DNA from: Nymphaea colorata
Taxonomy: Eukaryota > Streptophyta > Magnoliopsida > Nymphaeales > Nymphaeaceae
Length of the DNA: 64,000 nt
Assembly: GCF_008831285.2 (NCBI RefSeq)
Contig: NC_045144.1
Coordinates: 21,219,716 to 21,283,715 of the forward strand
Reading direction: 5' to 3'
Within the stretch, counting starts at the first letter, position 1. Each line of letters starts with the position of its first letter. The notes below the pieces were generated by a model. The model was not told the DNA's origin, did not search any database, and saw only the letters and a program-made list of their open reading frames with translations. Both the position numbers and the translations under genes were made by a program. Shown piece after piece: positions 47,341 to 58,700 of the stretch.

Positions 47341-50300
47341 TCAGGTCCTCAAACGGCTTTTAATCCACGATTCAAGGGATTGCAGCTCCTTTGTGCTAAT
47401 GGAATGGGCAAGACCAGGATACGCCTAGAGAAGGAGAGAGACAGAGAGAGAGCAGTCTCAGTTGTAAGCAGCAGAACATCTTCCGAACGCCAATAAAACA
47501 ACACAAATTTGCAGGTGATTTCACATGCACTGTACCTTGAATTCACAGCTAACGATGCCAGCTGCTTGTAGGAAAGGTGGACCAGCTTGACCAGCTTCAA
47601 ACAAGACTGTTTTATCAGCCATCCCATGAGACCAGATTATAGGTGTCTGCACGTATTTTAATTGTTACAACGTTATAACTTCTTTGCATTTGCCAAAACT
47701 CTTTAAATGAAAATTGGGAAAGCATTAAAACTAGAAGTCAATTGTGTTGATGCGCTATCAGTTTCATAAAAAAATCCAAAGGTGATAATCAACCATGATA
47801 AAAACACCCACAAAGGTGATATTCAAACCAGAACGAGCTACTCAAATATACATGATACTTCAACGTCATTTATTATGCCGTAAATTTGTGTTCAGCACAC
47901 AGCTTCCGTCTCATTTAGCAGCCATGCACCTCCACAACTTTGGAGATGGCCTTAGTAAGAGAGAGAGAGAGACTGCAGCAACATTGACCACTGTTTCCAT
48001 CTCTCTTTAGTGTATTATAAAAAGGAAATATTCATGTAAGATGAACACCATAACCACAGTTAGGATTGTCGAAGCGAGGGTCTAGCTTGCGTGTGCATAT
48101 ATAGGGAATTTGATACTATGCTTTCTAAAAATGTGACATCCCGTTGGTCATCCAACTTTTTTTTTGTATGAATTCAAAACCTATGGGTAGGTTAATAATG
48201 TCCAACACCATCAATTCAAAAAAAAAAGGAAGAAAAAGACAGAAAAGTGGATCTACAGTTTAGATTCAGGGATTTGAAGGTCAAATCTTAGGTTTGTTGG
48301 CTCCTTGGTCGTTTTCTTACATTTTTTGGAATTATGAACCATATGGGGTTAGATTTATATATCTTAGAAAGAGGAAAACTAGACACATTCAGGAAGACTC
48401 TGGACATTATATTATAGATAGCATATTTGTGGCCCATAAGGTCTCTGTGCACTAGGTTGGCTGAAACCCCCTAAGTCGGACAGTTGAAGAAGGTGCAGAG
48501 TTCAATGCTGGCAGGTAAATTATTTTGCAAGTCCGCGAGATACAAAAAGCTTGGCCATTTTCCTCTCTCAATATTTTCCTCGTCATTGAGAGAAGTTTTT
48601 GTAGCATCTTAGCCTTCATACAATAATATTGTAATATGGTGCTCCAAAATCCCTTGATCACTATAGCAAACATTTCTTACAAGCTAAGCAGTATATTCAT
48701 TCATGGGCACATGTAAGGCATGGCTCTTACAAATATGACAGCTTGAGCACATATTAGAGTCATTAACGGGACTCAGACTAGACTTATGTAATAGTTCGTC
48801 TGCAATAAGACTTTGAATAAAAGACCTACTACAATGTGCTAAACGGCCATGCCAAATGGATGACTTATCATTATGTGTTAGATTGACTTCACTCTGACTA
48901 GGAAAAGATGAAACACATGACTTGGATACTTTTGAAGTTTCTTCAATGACGTACATGTCACCTTTGCGAACACCCTCAGTGAATGTCTTCTTAGTTCGAG
49001 CATCATTGACATAAACAAAAGATAGAATAAACTCAACAGAAGAATGAGTATCATCAATAAGCTTTGACACGGAAATAATATTTTTCTCAAGGAGAGCCAG
49101 CCATTTAACCAACCTAGAGCTGTAAATAAAGTTGACCACAGGAGCCAACATCACTTGATTACAAGGAGGTCAACCAAGAAGCATAACAAACGTGACAATA
49201 GACCTAACCAGCCCTCTACGCAAAGAACTAGCAGTCATATAACAGAGTTTCTGGTTCAACTATTGAGCAAGATATATACTACTTGAACAAAAGAAATAAC
49301 TACCCAGAGGAACAGTGACACAGATACATAGAGATCCATGATGCACTATTAAAGCTGTAAGCTAACTAAATTTCAAAAGAGAATAAATTTTAGCACATTA
49401 CAAACATGAAAATAGCACCTTTTTAGCATCTTGAGGAATCTTTTCTATGATAGATGAGTTAAAAGGAACCCATCCACTAAATATGGCACCTCCACCAAGT
49501 CTCCTCGGATAGAGCAGTACACTTGCTAGGGTCAGTGCACCTGAAATCAAAAGCACAATTTTTATAAATGCACCCAGAGAGAAGGACGAAGATGAATTAG
49601 AAAAAACTACAATATATTACCTCCTTGACTAAAACCACAAAGAAATATGTTTTCAGGTGGCACTCCAGCAGCTACCTCATTGTCTATAATCCTGTGCACA
49701 TTTTGAACAGCTTTCATGACTCCCTCTTCATCTTTTGGAGCATCCTAAAACAAAAATGTGTGCAATCAGTGGCAAAGCCACGTTGTCGCTAGCCCATAGA
49801 ATTTACTTGATTTACACATATAAACTTCATTAATTTCCATTTTTATATATGACTGCCCCTTAAAGGTTGAAATTAAAAGTAAGAGTGCCCTTTAACCAGA
49901 AATTTTTGGCTCCGCCACTGTGTGCAAATCATAGTATAGTAATATACTTATCAGAATTTGTCATGGTTATGGACTACAGAGACCCCTAAAAGATTGCAGA
50001 TACTTCAGAACTTCCATTGAAGTCAATTTCTTGAACACTATGGAGTATGGACAAACACAACTATCAGCACAAAATGAAGCGAACAAGTAACTGAGCATAT
50101 TACCAGTAAATATCAATAATAACAACAAGTCTATTGCATGTTAGCAGAAAATATTGATAAAAACAGCAATTATCACAATAAATCGTGTAAGTTGGTTATT
50201 TTCTCAAGCATGCAAGCAACTAACAATTATTTAAGTAAACAGTTATACTGAATGCTTGGAAGTAATAAAATGAAAAATCAACTCCTTATTATGATTAAGA

Positions 50301-53225
50301 AGATGCACTTGATGAGAATATCTCCAGAAGCTAACCGTAAACTTGAAGAAGCTAAGTTAGCTAACCATGGACATGATTATAAAACAAAATCAACTGAAAA
50401 GGCTTTCTTCAAAGCTACCATGTAAAAGGAAACACCATGCTATATGATACCCCACATTGAAGGAGCTTGCCGCTAACAATATTTAAGGAAAATGGTAGTT
50501 CAAGTTCAACTCCTTACAAATATAAATAGACAGTCAGGGTCTTGGTAAGATCAATTCGACCAGAGACCAAACAGCACTGGCCCAACCCTTCTAGTATGCT
50601 AATTCTTTTTCATTTTTATTTGGAACCTGCTATGCTTTGTAATGACACCCACAATTGCGTTTTTTTTCATCTAAATTTTAAAATCAAAATCATATTTCCT
50701 TTTTGGAAAAACAGGACTATGCATCTCAGATCCAAGTGCTATTTATTTTTAAAGATTAAGCAGTCCCGTCTGACCTTCAGTGCTTTGGATCTAGTTATAT
50801 AAGATCAATGGTCTAGTGCAACGTGCTTTTCTCCATTACCTATATCGTTGACAAATTGTCTCCATGAATAGCTGACTGGTCATCTGCTTTGAGCCTTTGG
50901 TTTATTAAATAAACTGTGGCAGGTTAAATCATTGGAGGTAACTTTCCCACAATTGCTCTTGACATTAGCTGCTTGATTTTGATGATTTTGCATTTCACTT
51001 GTTTAACAGCATGCATGATAGGTACATGCAAATGAAGTATTGCCATTGTTGTTGTTATGTTGTATCCAAAGTGCCATTCTTCTTACTTCAATTGAAGATA
51101 CCTATGGTTAATCTGTTCGTTTCAATGCTGGTTAAAGAGCACAATTATGATGCCAAATGTCATGAAGATGGACACACTTGCTGCTGGATCTGGAAATTAC
51201 AGTGTAACAGCTCAATACAACTTAATTTGTCCATATCAAATGATCCCAATAACAAACTAAAAGACCAGTTTATCGTGTTCTTAGAAAATAAGGCATTTAA
51301 GAGAGCTAAAAGATTTGCAACTTACAGCAGCAATTGGTATTTCATGGATGTCAAACCACGAAGGCATTGAAATACCACCTACAAGGGAAACACCATAATC
51401 TAAATTTGTATACAAGCCTCACTGCAGAAAAATTGACAAAAAAAAAAGGAATAATGCAGTTGTGTGTGGGTGTGCCTGTTTGTGTATTAGATGTATACAC
51501 ACACTCACACAACAACAATAAGAATTGCTTGTCCTGCGAAGAACACATATTTGGTACAGTCATCGGTAACTACTGTCAAATTGGAACTCTAGAATCCAAG
51601 TTTTGATGCCATAATCCACATGATACTCTACCTGTAACCAGCTATAGTAAAAACATATAATTCAACCTCTCATTGATTCTCTGAACTCCTAAAAAGGTTT
51701 TTTTATTTTGGCCTTCAAAACGTGATGCATTTTCAGTCATCAGTTTTGAATTAAGTCTTGATTCCCATAGAATACCAGCAATGCAACATTGATCTCAACC
51801 AAAACCAGCCGTAAAGACAACATCTGTAGGCCCCTAGGGCTGAATTTTCAATGAAAAAAAAAGGTGAAAGAAATAAGAAAATGCAACTAGATTATGGGTG
51901 CAGATGGTTGTACCAAATGTATAGCCCTTAAGAGCTCATACCGCACGATAATCGATGGTTCTCAGGTAATTTCTAGGCTTTAGTTCCCCTTCATGGTTGC
52001 TAAATAGGGTCATTGCTTTGATTTAGGACCAAAATAACTTAATTCAGACCAAAAGAGAGAGGATTACATGGTGTAGTGGGAGAGAAGGAGGAATGGGGGT
52101 TTAAATATTTTTATTTGCAACGAAAAAAACCAAAACATGAGACTATCAAAGGGTATCCAGCGAGTAAAACAAGCAAGAAAATGTTCCATACAGTAAGTGA
52201 TACTACCCTATTTTGACATAGATTGCTGAAGAAGAGGAATAGTTCTAAAGCTCCTTGGTGAACATGTTCCTAGGAAGAAGACGCAAACACATTTGGAAAA
52301 GATTAACTGGGTCCCCAAAGAAAGAAGAGAGTACAGGTCCCTCAATTTAGCATGACAAGCTAAGACTATCTATGTTATTGCTCTTCGCTCCAGAAGTATT
52401 CCCAGCGCCATCGCCATGAACTATTCCTCACTAAGCTACACCCTATTCACCAAGGACAATGTGCTTACAGAATAGAGAAAAAACGCATCAAGTTGGATAG
52501 TCTCAGGAATTCACAATATACACCTATGGCAACTTCGACTCATCGGTTAACTAATTTCCTTTGAACATGCAAATCTGGCAAAGGGAAACCCACAAATACG
52601 TTGTCTGCACCCTGACAATGAAGGAATATGTAGCAAAATTTATACATTTAGCACAGAAATGGGCGTCCCCTTAGACTTCGATTATCTTACCCTTACCACT
52701 GCCTCATCTACATTGTCATCTCATCCCATAATATTTCATATGAAAAAATGAAAAGAAAACCACGTATCCTCTTGTGAAACCTTAATCCTCACCAACCAAT
52801 GAGGGAAAACAGAGGAGACGGGGATCTGGATGGAGAAGTGTACCGTTGCAGGAGACGGGCATGACTGGTGCAGAGGGAAAGGACCAGCGGGTGGCTGAGA
52901 ACTCCCGGGAGGTGAAGAAAGACTTAATGGGTTCGTTCGCCGGCCCAGAATCGCCAAGGCCGTGGAGCCATAAGATAAAGGCACGGGGAGGTGGCATGGT
53001 TTCCGCTGGAACTCCTCCTCCTCCGCCTGCACTCTCAGTCATCGGCCTCCTCCACCCACCAATGTGAAGCCCGACTCGGCTGCTGTTACTGGAAATCCAA
53101 AGAAAGAAAAGCGACAGGACGGCGCCGGTGAGCGAGAGGAGGACGATGGGCTTAACGATCGTGGTGGTGATGGGTGGCAGCCCTCCGATGGCAAGTCCGG
53201 TGCTCCCCCGCCGGCAATTCGCCAT
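47341..53225 (-). CDS. SOBER1-like: SOBER1-like acyl-protein thioesterase/carboxylesterase with N-terminal hydrophobic segment
   Basis: An alpha/beta hydrolase of the acyl-protein thioesterase/carboxylesterase family; Arabidopsis SOBER1 deacetylates proteins and modulates immune signalling. Six exons on the minus strand: 53225-52844, 51378-51326, 49744-49621, 49540-49419, 47646-47536 and 47424-47341, giving 291 aa. Motifs: oxyanion loop HGLGDSG (88-94), PSWFDIHE, nucleophile GFSQGG (Ser184), SHGMADKTV (Asp238) and GLAHS (His271), so the triad is complete. The ATG at 53225 gives about 80 residues before the hydrolase, with a hydrophobic stretch PIVLLSLTGAVLSLFFLWIS (26-45). SOBER1 homologues of about 230 aa lack this; internal Met62 or Met77 would give that shorter form. 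The frame is open further upstream but has no ATG. The gene diverges from the membrane protein gene at 55787. Intron 4 holds a copia fragment and intron 2 a MITE. The substrate cannot be told from sequence. Confidence 0.92.
48430..49200 (-). pseudogene. Ty1/copia pol fragment (pre-integrase region)
   Basis: An open frame of 156 codons (49154-48684) contains EKNIISVSKLIDD, then KSSIWHGRLAHCS, SLIADELLHKS and SSCHICKSHALHVP. This is the order of the copia pre-integrase region: a lead-in to the protease, WH..LGH, and the C..C zinc-binding pair. The frame then stops and only degenerate sequence follows. The fragment lies in intron 4 of the SOBER1-like gene, same strand. No LTRs were recognised next to it. 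Confidence 0.75.
49767..49920. mobile_element. hAT-like MITE with near-perfect 8-bp target duplication
   Basis: A 154-bp element. The left end CAGTGGCAAAGCCA and right end TGGCTCCGCCACTG are inverted repeats with two mismatches. Flanks are TGTGCAAT on the left (49759-49766) and TGTGCAAA on the right (49921-49928), an 8-bp target duplication with one mismatch. Terminal CAGTGGCGGAGCC-type repeats and 8-bp duplications point to the hAT superfamily. It has no coding capacity and sits in intron 2 of the SOBER1-like gene, 15 bp beyond the exon 3 acceptor. Confidence 0.85.
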
Positions 53226-54356
53226 TGACGTTCGGCGTATGGGCCTTAGACGTCTCACCGGGTCAGGTCGGGTCGGGTTGCTCGGGTCAAGTACTTCAGT
53301 CCAACCGGAGACAGCCGAGCTGCCTATACGTGGCACATGAGAAGCAACGTGAGTTTTGTTCCATCTTCAGCATCGGGGGAATGAAATCAATTTTCCTTCA
53401 ATTTAAATTTAGAATATTAAAATATGACAATAAAATAGAAACAAGATTTATTTCGTTAAGTTACATATAGAACATGAATTTTGTATGTATTTTTTTCATT
53501 TCTAGCTCATCAATGTAATCAATCAATTACAATAAATAAAGATAGGTGAGGTGCCCTTTGACATTAAGGTTAGGCATCGACCTGGTAGTTAGCTCGAGTC
53601 GATTCGAAAAAAGAAGCATCTAGGCGGCTGAATAACTTATCAAGGCTGTTCGGGTGGGCTCGACTAAACTCCTATCAGATTTTTTAATACATATTTTATT
53701 GATTTTTATATATATTTATGATGTTTTATTGTGATTAATTAAAATATATATTTTTAATTTAATTATGGCCGAGTTCAGGCTCGGGTTTAGGTGTCAGCCT
53801 AAGCCCGGATACCTTGAAGAAGCGAGCCCATTCCCCTTATATTCCTGACGTTGAAGGCTTTGGTAAAGAGCGGAACACCCATCAATTAAAGTGTCATATA
53901 CCAATCATTTGTCGTTTAATAAAATAATGATTATGAAAATTTAATTAATCACTAAACTTTGTGTACAAAATAAAATATAGGAGTTTTATTGGGCAAAATA
54001 TGTTAAGTGAATGGTTGTTTAGCGTTGAATAAATGAAGAAAAGCGAAGTTGGCTGGTTTCTTATTGAGTCCATTTCATCTTTATGTCGACATGCCTTCCA
54101 ATTCTCACATTCATGTATAGCACACCATATTATCCATGAAAAACTATGTTTGTATTGTATCTTCTTCTAATTTATGGAGCATAATTTATAATTTAATGGC
54201 ATGTGTAAATGTTCGTGCACAAAATTATTGTCTGTAATCTTTTTAAAATGTGCTCCCCACGGTAGCTTGTACATGGCCAAATAAGTTTTTAACAAATTAA
54301 AAAAAATTATTTTTACAAGAAGAAATAAAGAAGAGCCTGAAATGCAGTAACTAAGA

Positions 54357-54723
54357 AGGTGTTTGATGATGCTTAGGTGAATTCTAAAATTACATTTTCA
54401 TGAAATTGTGATTCTATAGACTCATTCTTGAATCAAAAAATTGGAATTATGGTTTTATTATAAGGGTTAGAATGATGATTATAGAACTCATCTCTTTTTA
54501 GGGCATATGTCATGTTGATGTTGGTTCTCAATTGCCAGTTTTAGAATTTTAATTATTGTTTTATCAAACACGTTATTTTCAATTCTAAAATTTAAATTCC
54601 ATACACCATCAAACACAAAGCGAAACTATAACTGAAATTTCAATTCCAATTCCAATTTGAAGTGGAATTTTGTTTCTATAAATTTTTATTCAAAAATCAT
54701 AATTCAACGCCATCAACGACCCC
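54357..54723. mobile_element. Possible non-autonomous TIR element
   Basis: GGTGTTTGATGATGC at the left resembles the inverse of GCCATCAACGACCCC at the right. Internal blocks rich in AATTCTAAAATT and GGAATTAT repeat in both orientations. Ends of the form GGTGTTTGatg..catCAACGACCCC are common in small plant DNA elements. Mismatches are several and no target duplication was found. Confidence 0.4.
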
Positions 54724-55614
54724 TAAATGCATTAAAAAAACATCTTTAATACATTTTACTACATGGGCATCTTTCATTGCTCTTTTTAATTATTGTCATA
54801 GTTATTTATACAACCTAATTTGGAAAACGCCAATGCAAACCAAGAGAAACCATTAAAGAACACAAACTAAATTTGAAAATATTTTTCTTTTTTTATTATG
54901 TCAAAATAGATTGTTTGTTAAGGTTTTTTACATGCGATGTTGAATTAACACATTACCCATATAATGACTTCAATGCTGTGCTGGAGCACTTATTTAAAGA
55001 CGTTAAAAGTAAATTTTTGAAAATTTAAGTAGATAATTTTAATATAGTAAAAAGTTGTGTTGTTTTATGAATTTCTCAAAACTTTAGCAGCCCGGGAGGA
55101 TGCTGTATATTTGCGGGTTTTCCCGGAAGGTACCGCGCTCTCGGCTCTTTGGCGGCACGCAAAGTCAGCCCCCTCCAAAGAAGAGAAAATCGTTTCTTTT
55201 GCAGAAGAAAGCGAACTCTGCCAACGGCCTGCCCACTTCGAGTTGTGATGTGAAGGTGTTGATCATGCGAAAAGAAGCGCCATTAAAGCTCTCCTCCATG
55301 CCCTTGTCCTCCAAGAAAGGAACCAAATCTTAGTTGGAGAGTGAGCGAGGGAGTCTCGGATCGTATTGCAGGCGTCACCAACCAAGTCAAGCTTCAACTT
55401 TCATCCCTCTTAATTCCTTTTTGGCTGGTTGAACTCGAAATTTTTCTGGCCTTCAAAGCCTAAGAAGGCATGGGGCTACGGCGGATGAGGCTGCAGGTGC
55501 ATTGCTGATGACGCCGCAACTTGTCGTTGATGCCGCCGAAATTAGCGGTTGGTGGTGTATTTTCTTCACCACCTTCTCATGGCAGAAGATTAGTTTCCCA
55601 AGGAGGTGGGGAAT

Positions 55615-55665
55615 TCTCTCTCTCTCTCTCTCTCTCTCCCTCCCTCTCTCTCTCTCTCTCTCTCT
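55615..55665. repeat. (CT)n microsatellite in probable 5' UTR region
   Basis: About 25 CT units with a CCCTCC interruption, 120-170 bp upstream of the ATG of the membrane-protein gene. Together with the leader it may act as a plant pyrimidine patch. Confidence 0.9.
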
Positions 55666-55786
55666 GTGGTCTCGTCTTTTTCTTTTCTTTATCCTCTCGT
55701 TGTGTAGAAGTGTTTATTTGGGGTGGTGAAATCTGTGTTTATTTGGGTTTGATGGTTTGAAATCTGTGCAGGTAAAAGAGAAGGCC

Positions 55787-58700
55787 ATGGAGAGTACCTT
55801 CAGTCTCCACTTCTTCCCTCTTACCAGTCTACAGATAGGGTACGTCCAATAATTCCCTCTCACTTTCTTCTTCTTCCTCAACACGATCTCGTTCGGTTTG
55901 TTTCCGTCTTCCAGTTGCGCGTTTCTGCACCAATTCATTTGGGCAGATGGCGAATTATGTCCTGAAGCATCGCTGTGGTTGAAGTTTTGAAATCATTTGA
56001 AATTGTCAAGGCCTCGGTCGATCACAATTGGCGTTGCCGTGTATCAGTTTAAGAACGTCAGTTATTGAAGGAAATCCGCACGTTTTTTCATGTAAAAGGC
56101 AGTTATATTTTAGATTCTTACCGTGCAGAAGTATTTTATTGGCGAAGATTGCTGTTTTAGAACATTGTTATGTACTAAGTTGGGGTGCGTGTGATGTGAT
56201 CGAGTTGTGATCTGCAGGAGTGTTCTCTCTTTCCTGTCATCCGAACTTGACAGGATTACACAACGGAAAAATATCAATAAGTTTAGATGTCCCAAACACT
56301 TAAGATGTCTTGTTGGGCCAACGGGAACAAACTAATATAGGTAGTGATCTGCAGGGAGAGATCTGCTATAGTTTCATGTTTGGAGTTGAGTGTTCCTGTC
56401 CGATTGTACTCACATCTTTGGTTGCAGCCCACTGAATTCATGGTCTGTTGGCCTCCTTATTCCAAATGAGAAGTCCTGGATAGATCCCAAATCAAGTTTC
56501 AGTTTCTCTATCTTGACACATGGGCACTCGATCGGTCCCTAGTCCCCAGTTCAGATTTCTTTAGATATTGAATAAGTAATGTAAGCTAATGTAATTTTTC
56601 ATATTTTGTATTCCCTTTGTCCATAATCCATGGTACGGCAGTGTGGGAAACCCTTGTAGGCTCTAACCCTACTTTGGTCAGGCTTTTTCAACTGCTAAAG
56701 TTAATGTTTCATTCTTTTTACTTGGGCTAGCAAACTTGAACTTCTAGTCTCAATAATTGATTAGGCTTCAGTTGAGTAGCTTTAACATCCTATATTAGGC
56801 ATATCGTAATCTAATTTCACTATTTTTTGAATTTTGATTTTTTGTTCAGGAAAAAACTATCCCTTTTGATAAGGTTTCTGTTTTCAATCAAACAAAAGTC
56901 ATATGGTGTACCGGTGTTTCTAGGGAAGTCATTGGAAATGGTTTCTATATGAAAATCGAGAAGGTTTACATATAAAGTAGTGTCACAGATATCGTGATAT
57001 TTTTTAAAACATGGCGACATTAACGAGAAAAACAAGGCAAACAAAAAAAAGTGAAAAATCGTGATATTTAAAAAAGGAAAATATATTTATCGCATTATTT
57101 TTGTGTTTTTCCCAATTTTTTCAATTTTTTTATCTTTTTTAATGTTGATATCATCATGGATCCAGATTTTAACTTAAATTAAATCATTTTTCATCAATTT
57201 TATCATCATTAAAACATTCTTTTTATCACTTTGATCTAGTTTTATTTATGAGTTCTTATTAGTTTCTGGTTTATTTCATTTTTACCTATTATTTTTCCCA
57301 GTATTTCTTAATAAAAACAACTTTGCCAAAAAATACCTGAGAAAAACCTTGCTGTTAAAAATCCGAGAACTATATTTGTAACATCGAGGTATACTGAAGG
57401 AGGTATGTGTGTAGTGGCTCAATTAAAAACTGACTCAAGTAGCTGGTGTAATGGATCTCAACCTGTTCACTAGCCGGCTTTCATGCATAGTTAAGAAATA
57501 GGACACAAGATAGTATGAGAATTAAGAATGTGACACCCTAAAATTTTCTTAAATCTGCAACGTAAAAGTATTATCTAGTTTTCCCTATATGTAAGATGTC
57601 ATGACCCACCCCTCCTTAAGAAATATGCCTCTTCCCATATTGGACCTGACATCCGAGTGTTAAACTTGGCCTTAATACCAATTGTGGTAACCCAACCTAA
57701 AACTGGCCTAACCATTCGGTCTGGTGGATCCTGACCTTCCATATAGTCTGTCTGGAATTGCAACCAAAAAGGGCTATGAACAATGTCAAAAGATAGTATG
57801 AGACTTAGGTCTATGAGGCCCTTGATATTTTTTAAAATCTTTGATATGGAATTATTCTCAAGGCCTCCCTATCCATGGGCGGCACAATATGCAAATATTC
57901 ATTTTTCCTTGTAGAAATTAGAAAAGAGATGAGGATACGATTTGGAACTCCACACTAAAAAGGTGATCTGGCTCTCGGTTGGTTCCTTGTCATTTGAACA
58001 ATGAATATACTAGGCTATCTGCTTTTCCTTCCATCCTTATGTTGACTTGTTCATTAGCTTGTCCTTGTTTCTTACTTTTTCTTTAGGCTGGGGCTTTTTC
58101 TGACACTGAAATCCCAAGTCTATCTGTGTTGCAGTATATTTGCATTGAACTACACAATGTAGTTATAACTTACAATAACTTCTCTAGACCATTTTCTGAT
58201 TTATGTGGGAATGTTATCTACATACTTTAGCACCATCTGGCAAGTTCAAAGAATTTTGAACTGTGCATATGTACATAGACAGAAATCGGCTAGCGAATCA
58301 GCAAAGGATGACAAAAATGGGCTACTGAAACAACTGGGGCTAAGAAGAGAAATAATGCATATGGATGCCTGACAAGTTCTGTGGCTCGAGGGTGTAAATA
58401 CCTAGGTTTTCTGATGGCTCACTATTGTGGGATGAGGAGAAAAATAACCATGTTTTTCCATTGAAGAAATCGTACAATGCTTAAAAAATGAATTCTCAAA
58501 ATAGACCATATGCAAGGAATTGGGCCTGCCAAATTTTTGTATGAAGAAAGTTATTACTATTTACAGAAATTCAGCTAACTTTTCTTTGGTGATTCATCCC
58601 CTTTTTGTCTCTTAAGTCTTATGACTTAAGTCTCTTCCCTTTTCCATTGATGAATATGCTTATGTTCATATATATTGAACTATTGGTTGGATGCTCGGCA

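Larger units (their letters stand above)
53226..55786. promoter_or_regulatory. Divergent spacer between SOBER1-like and membrane-protein genes
   Basis: This holds both promoters. The 100 bp next to 53225 are GC-rich, probably the SOBER1-like leader. The middle is AT-rich with a possible TIR element at 54357-54723 and TCGAGTCGA-type repeat near 53600. From about 55085 the sequence becomes GC-richer and continues to the ATG at 55787, probably the 5' UTR of the membrane-protein gene. GTGCAG|GTAAAAG just before the ATG may end a leader intron. Short open frames in 55057-55340 may be upstream ORFs in that leader. Confidence 0.45.

Noticed and set aside
51334-51606. Plus-strand open frames over SOBER1-like exon 2
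   Set aside because: The minus strand has the conserved PSWFDIHE exon with correct splice sites; the plus frames are shadows.
55057-55333. Two overlapping short frames before the membrane-protein gene as a separate small gene
   Set aside because: More likely its 5' UTR or upstream ORFs; no recognised protein and overlapping frames of equal quality.
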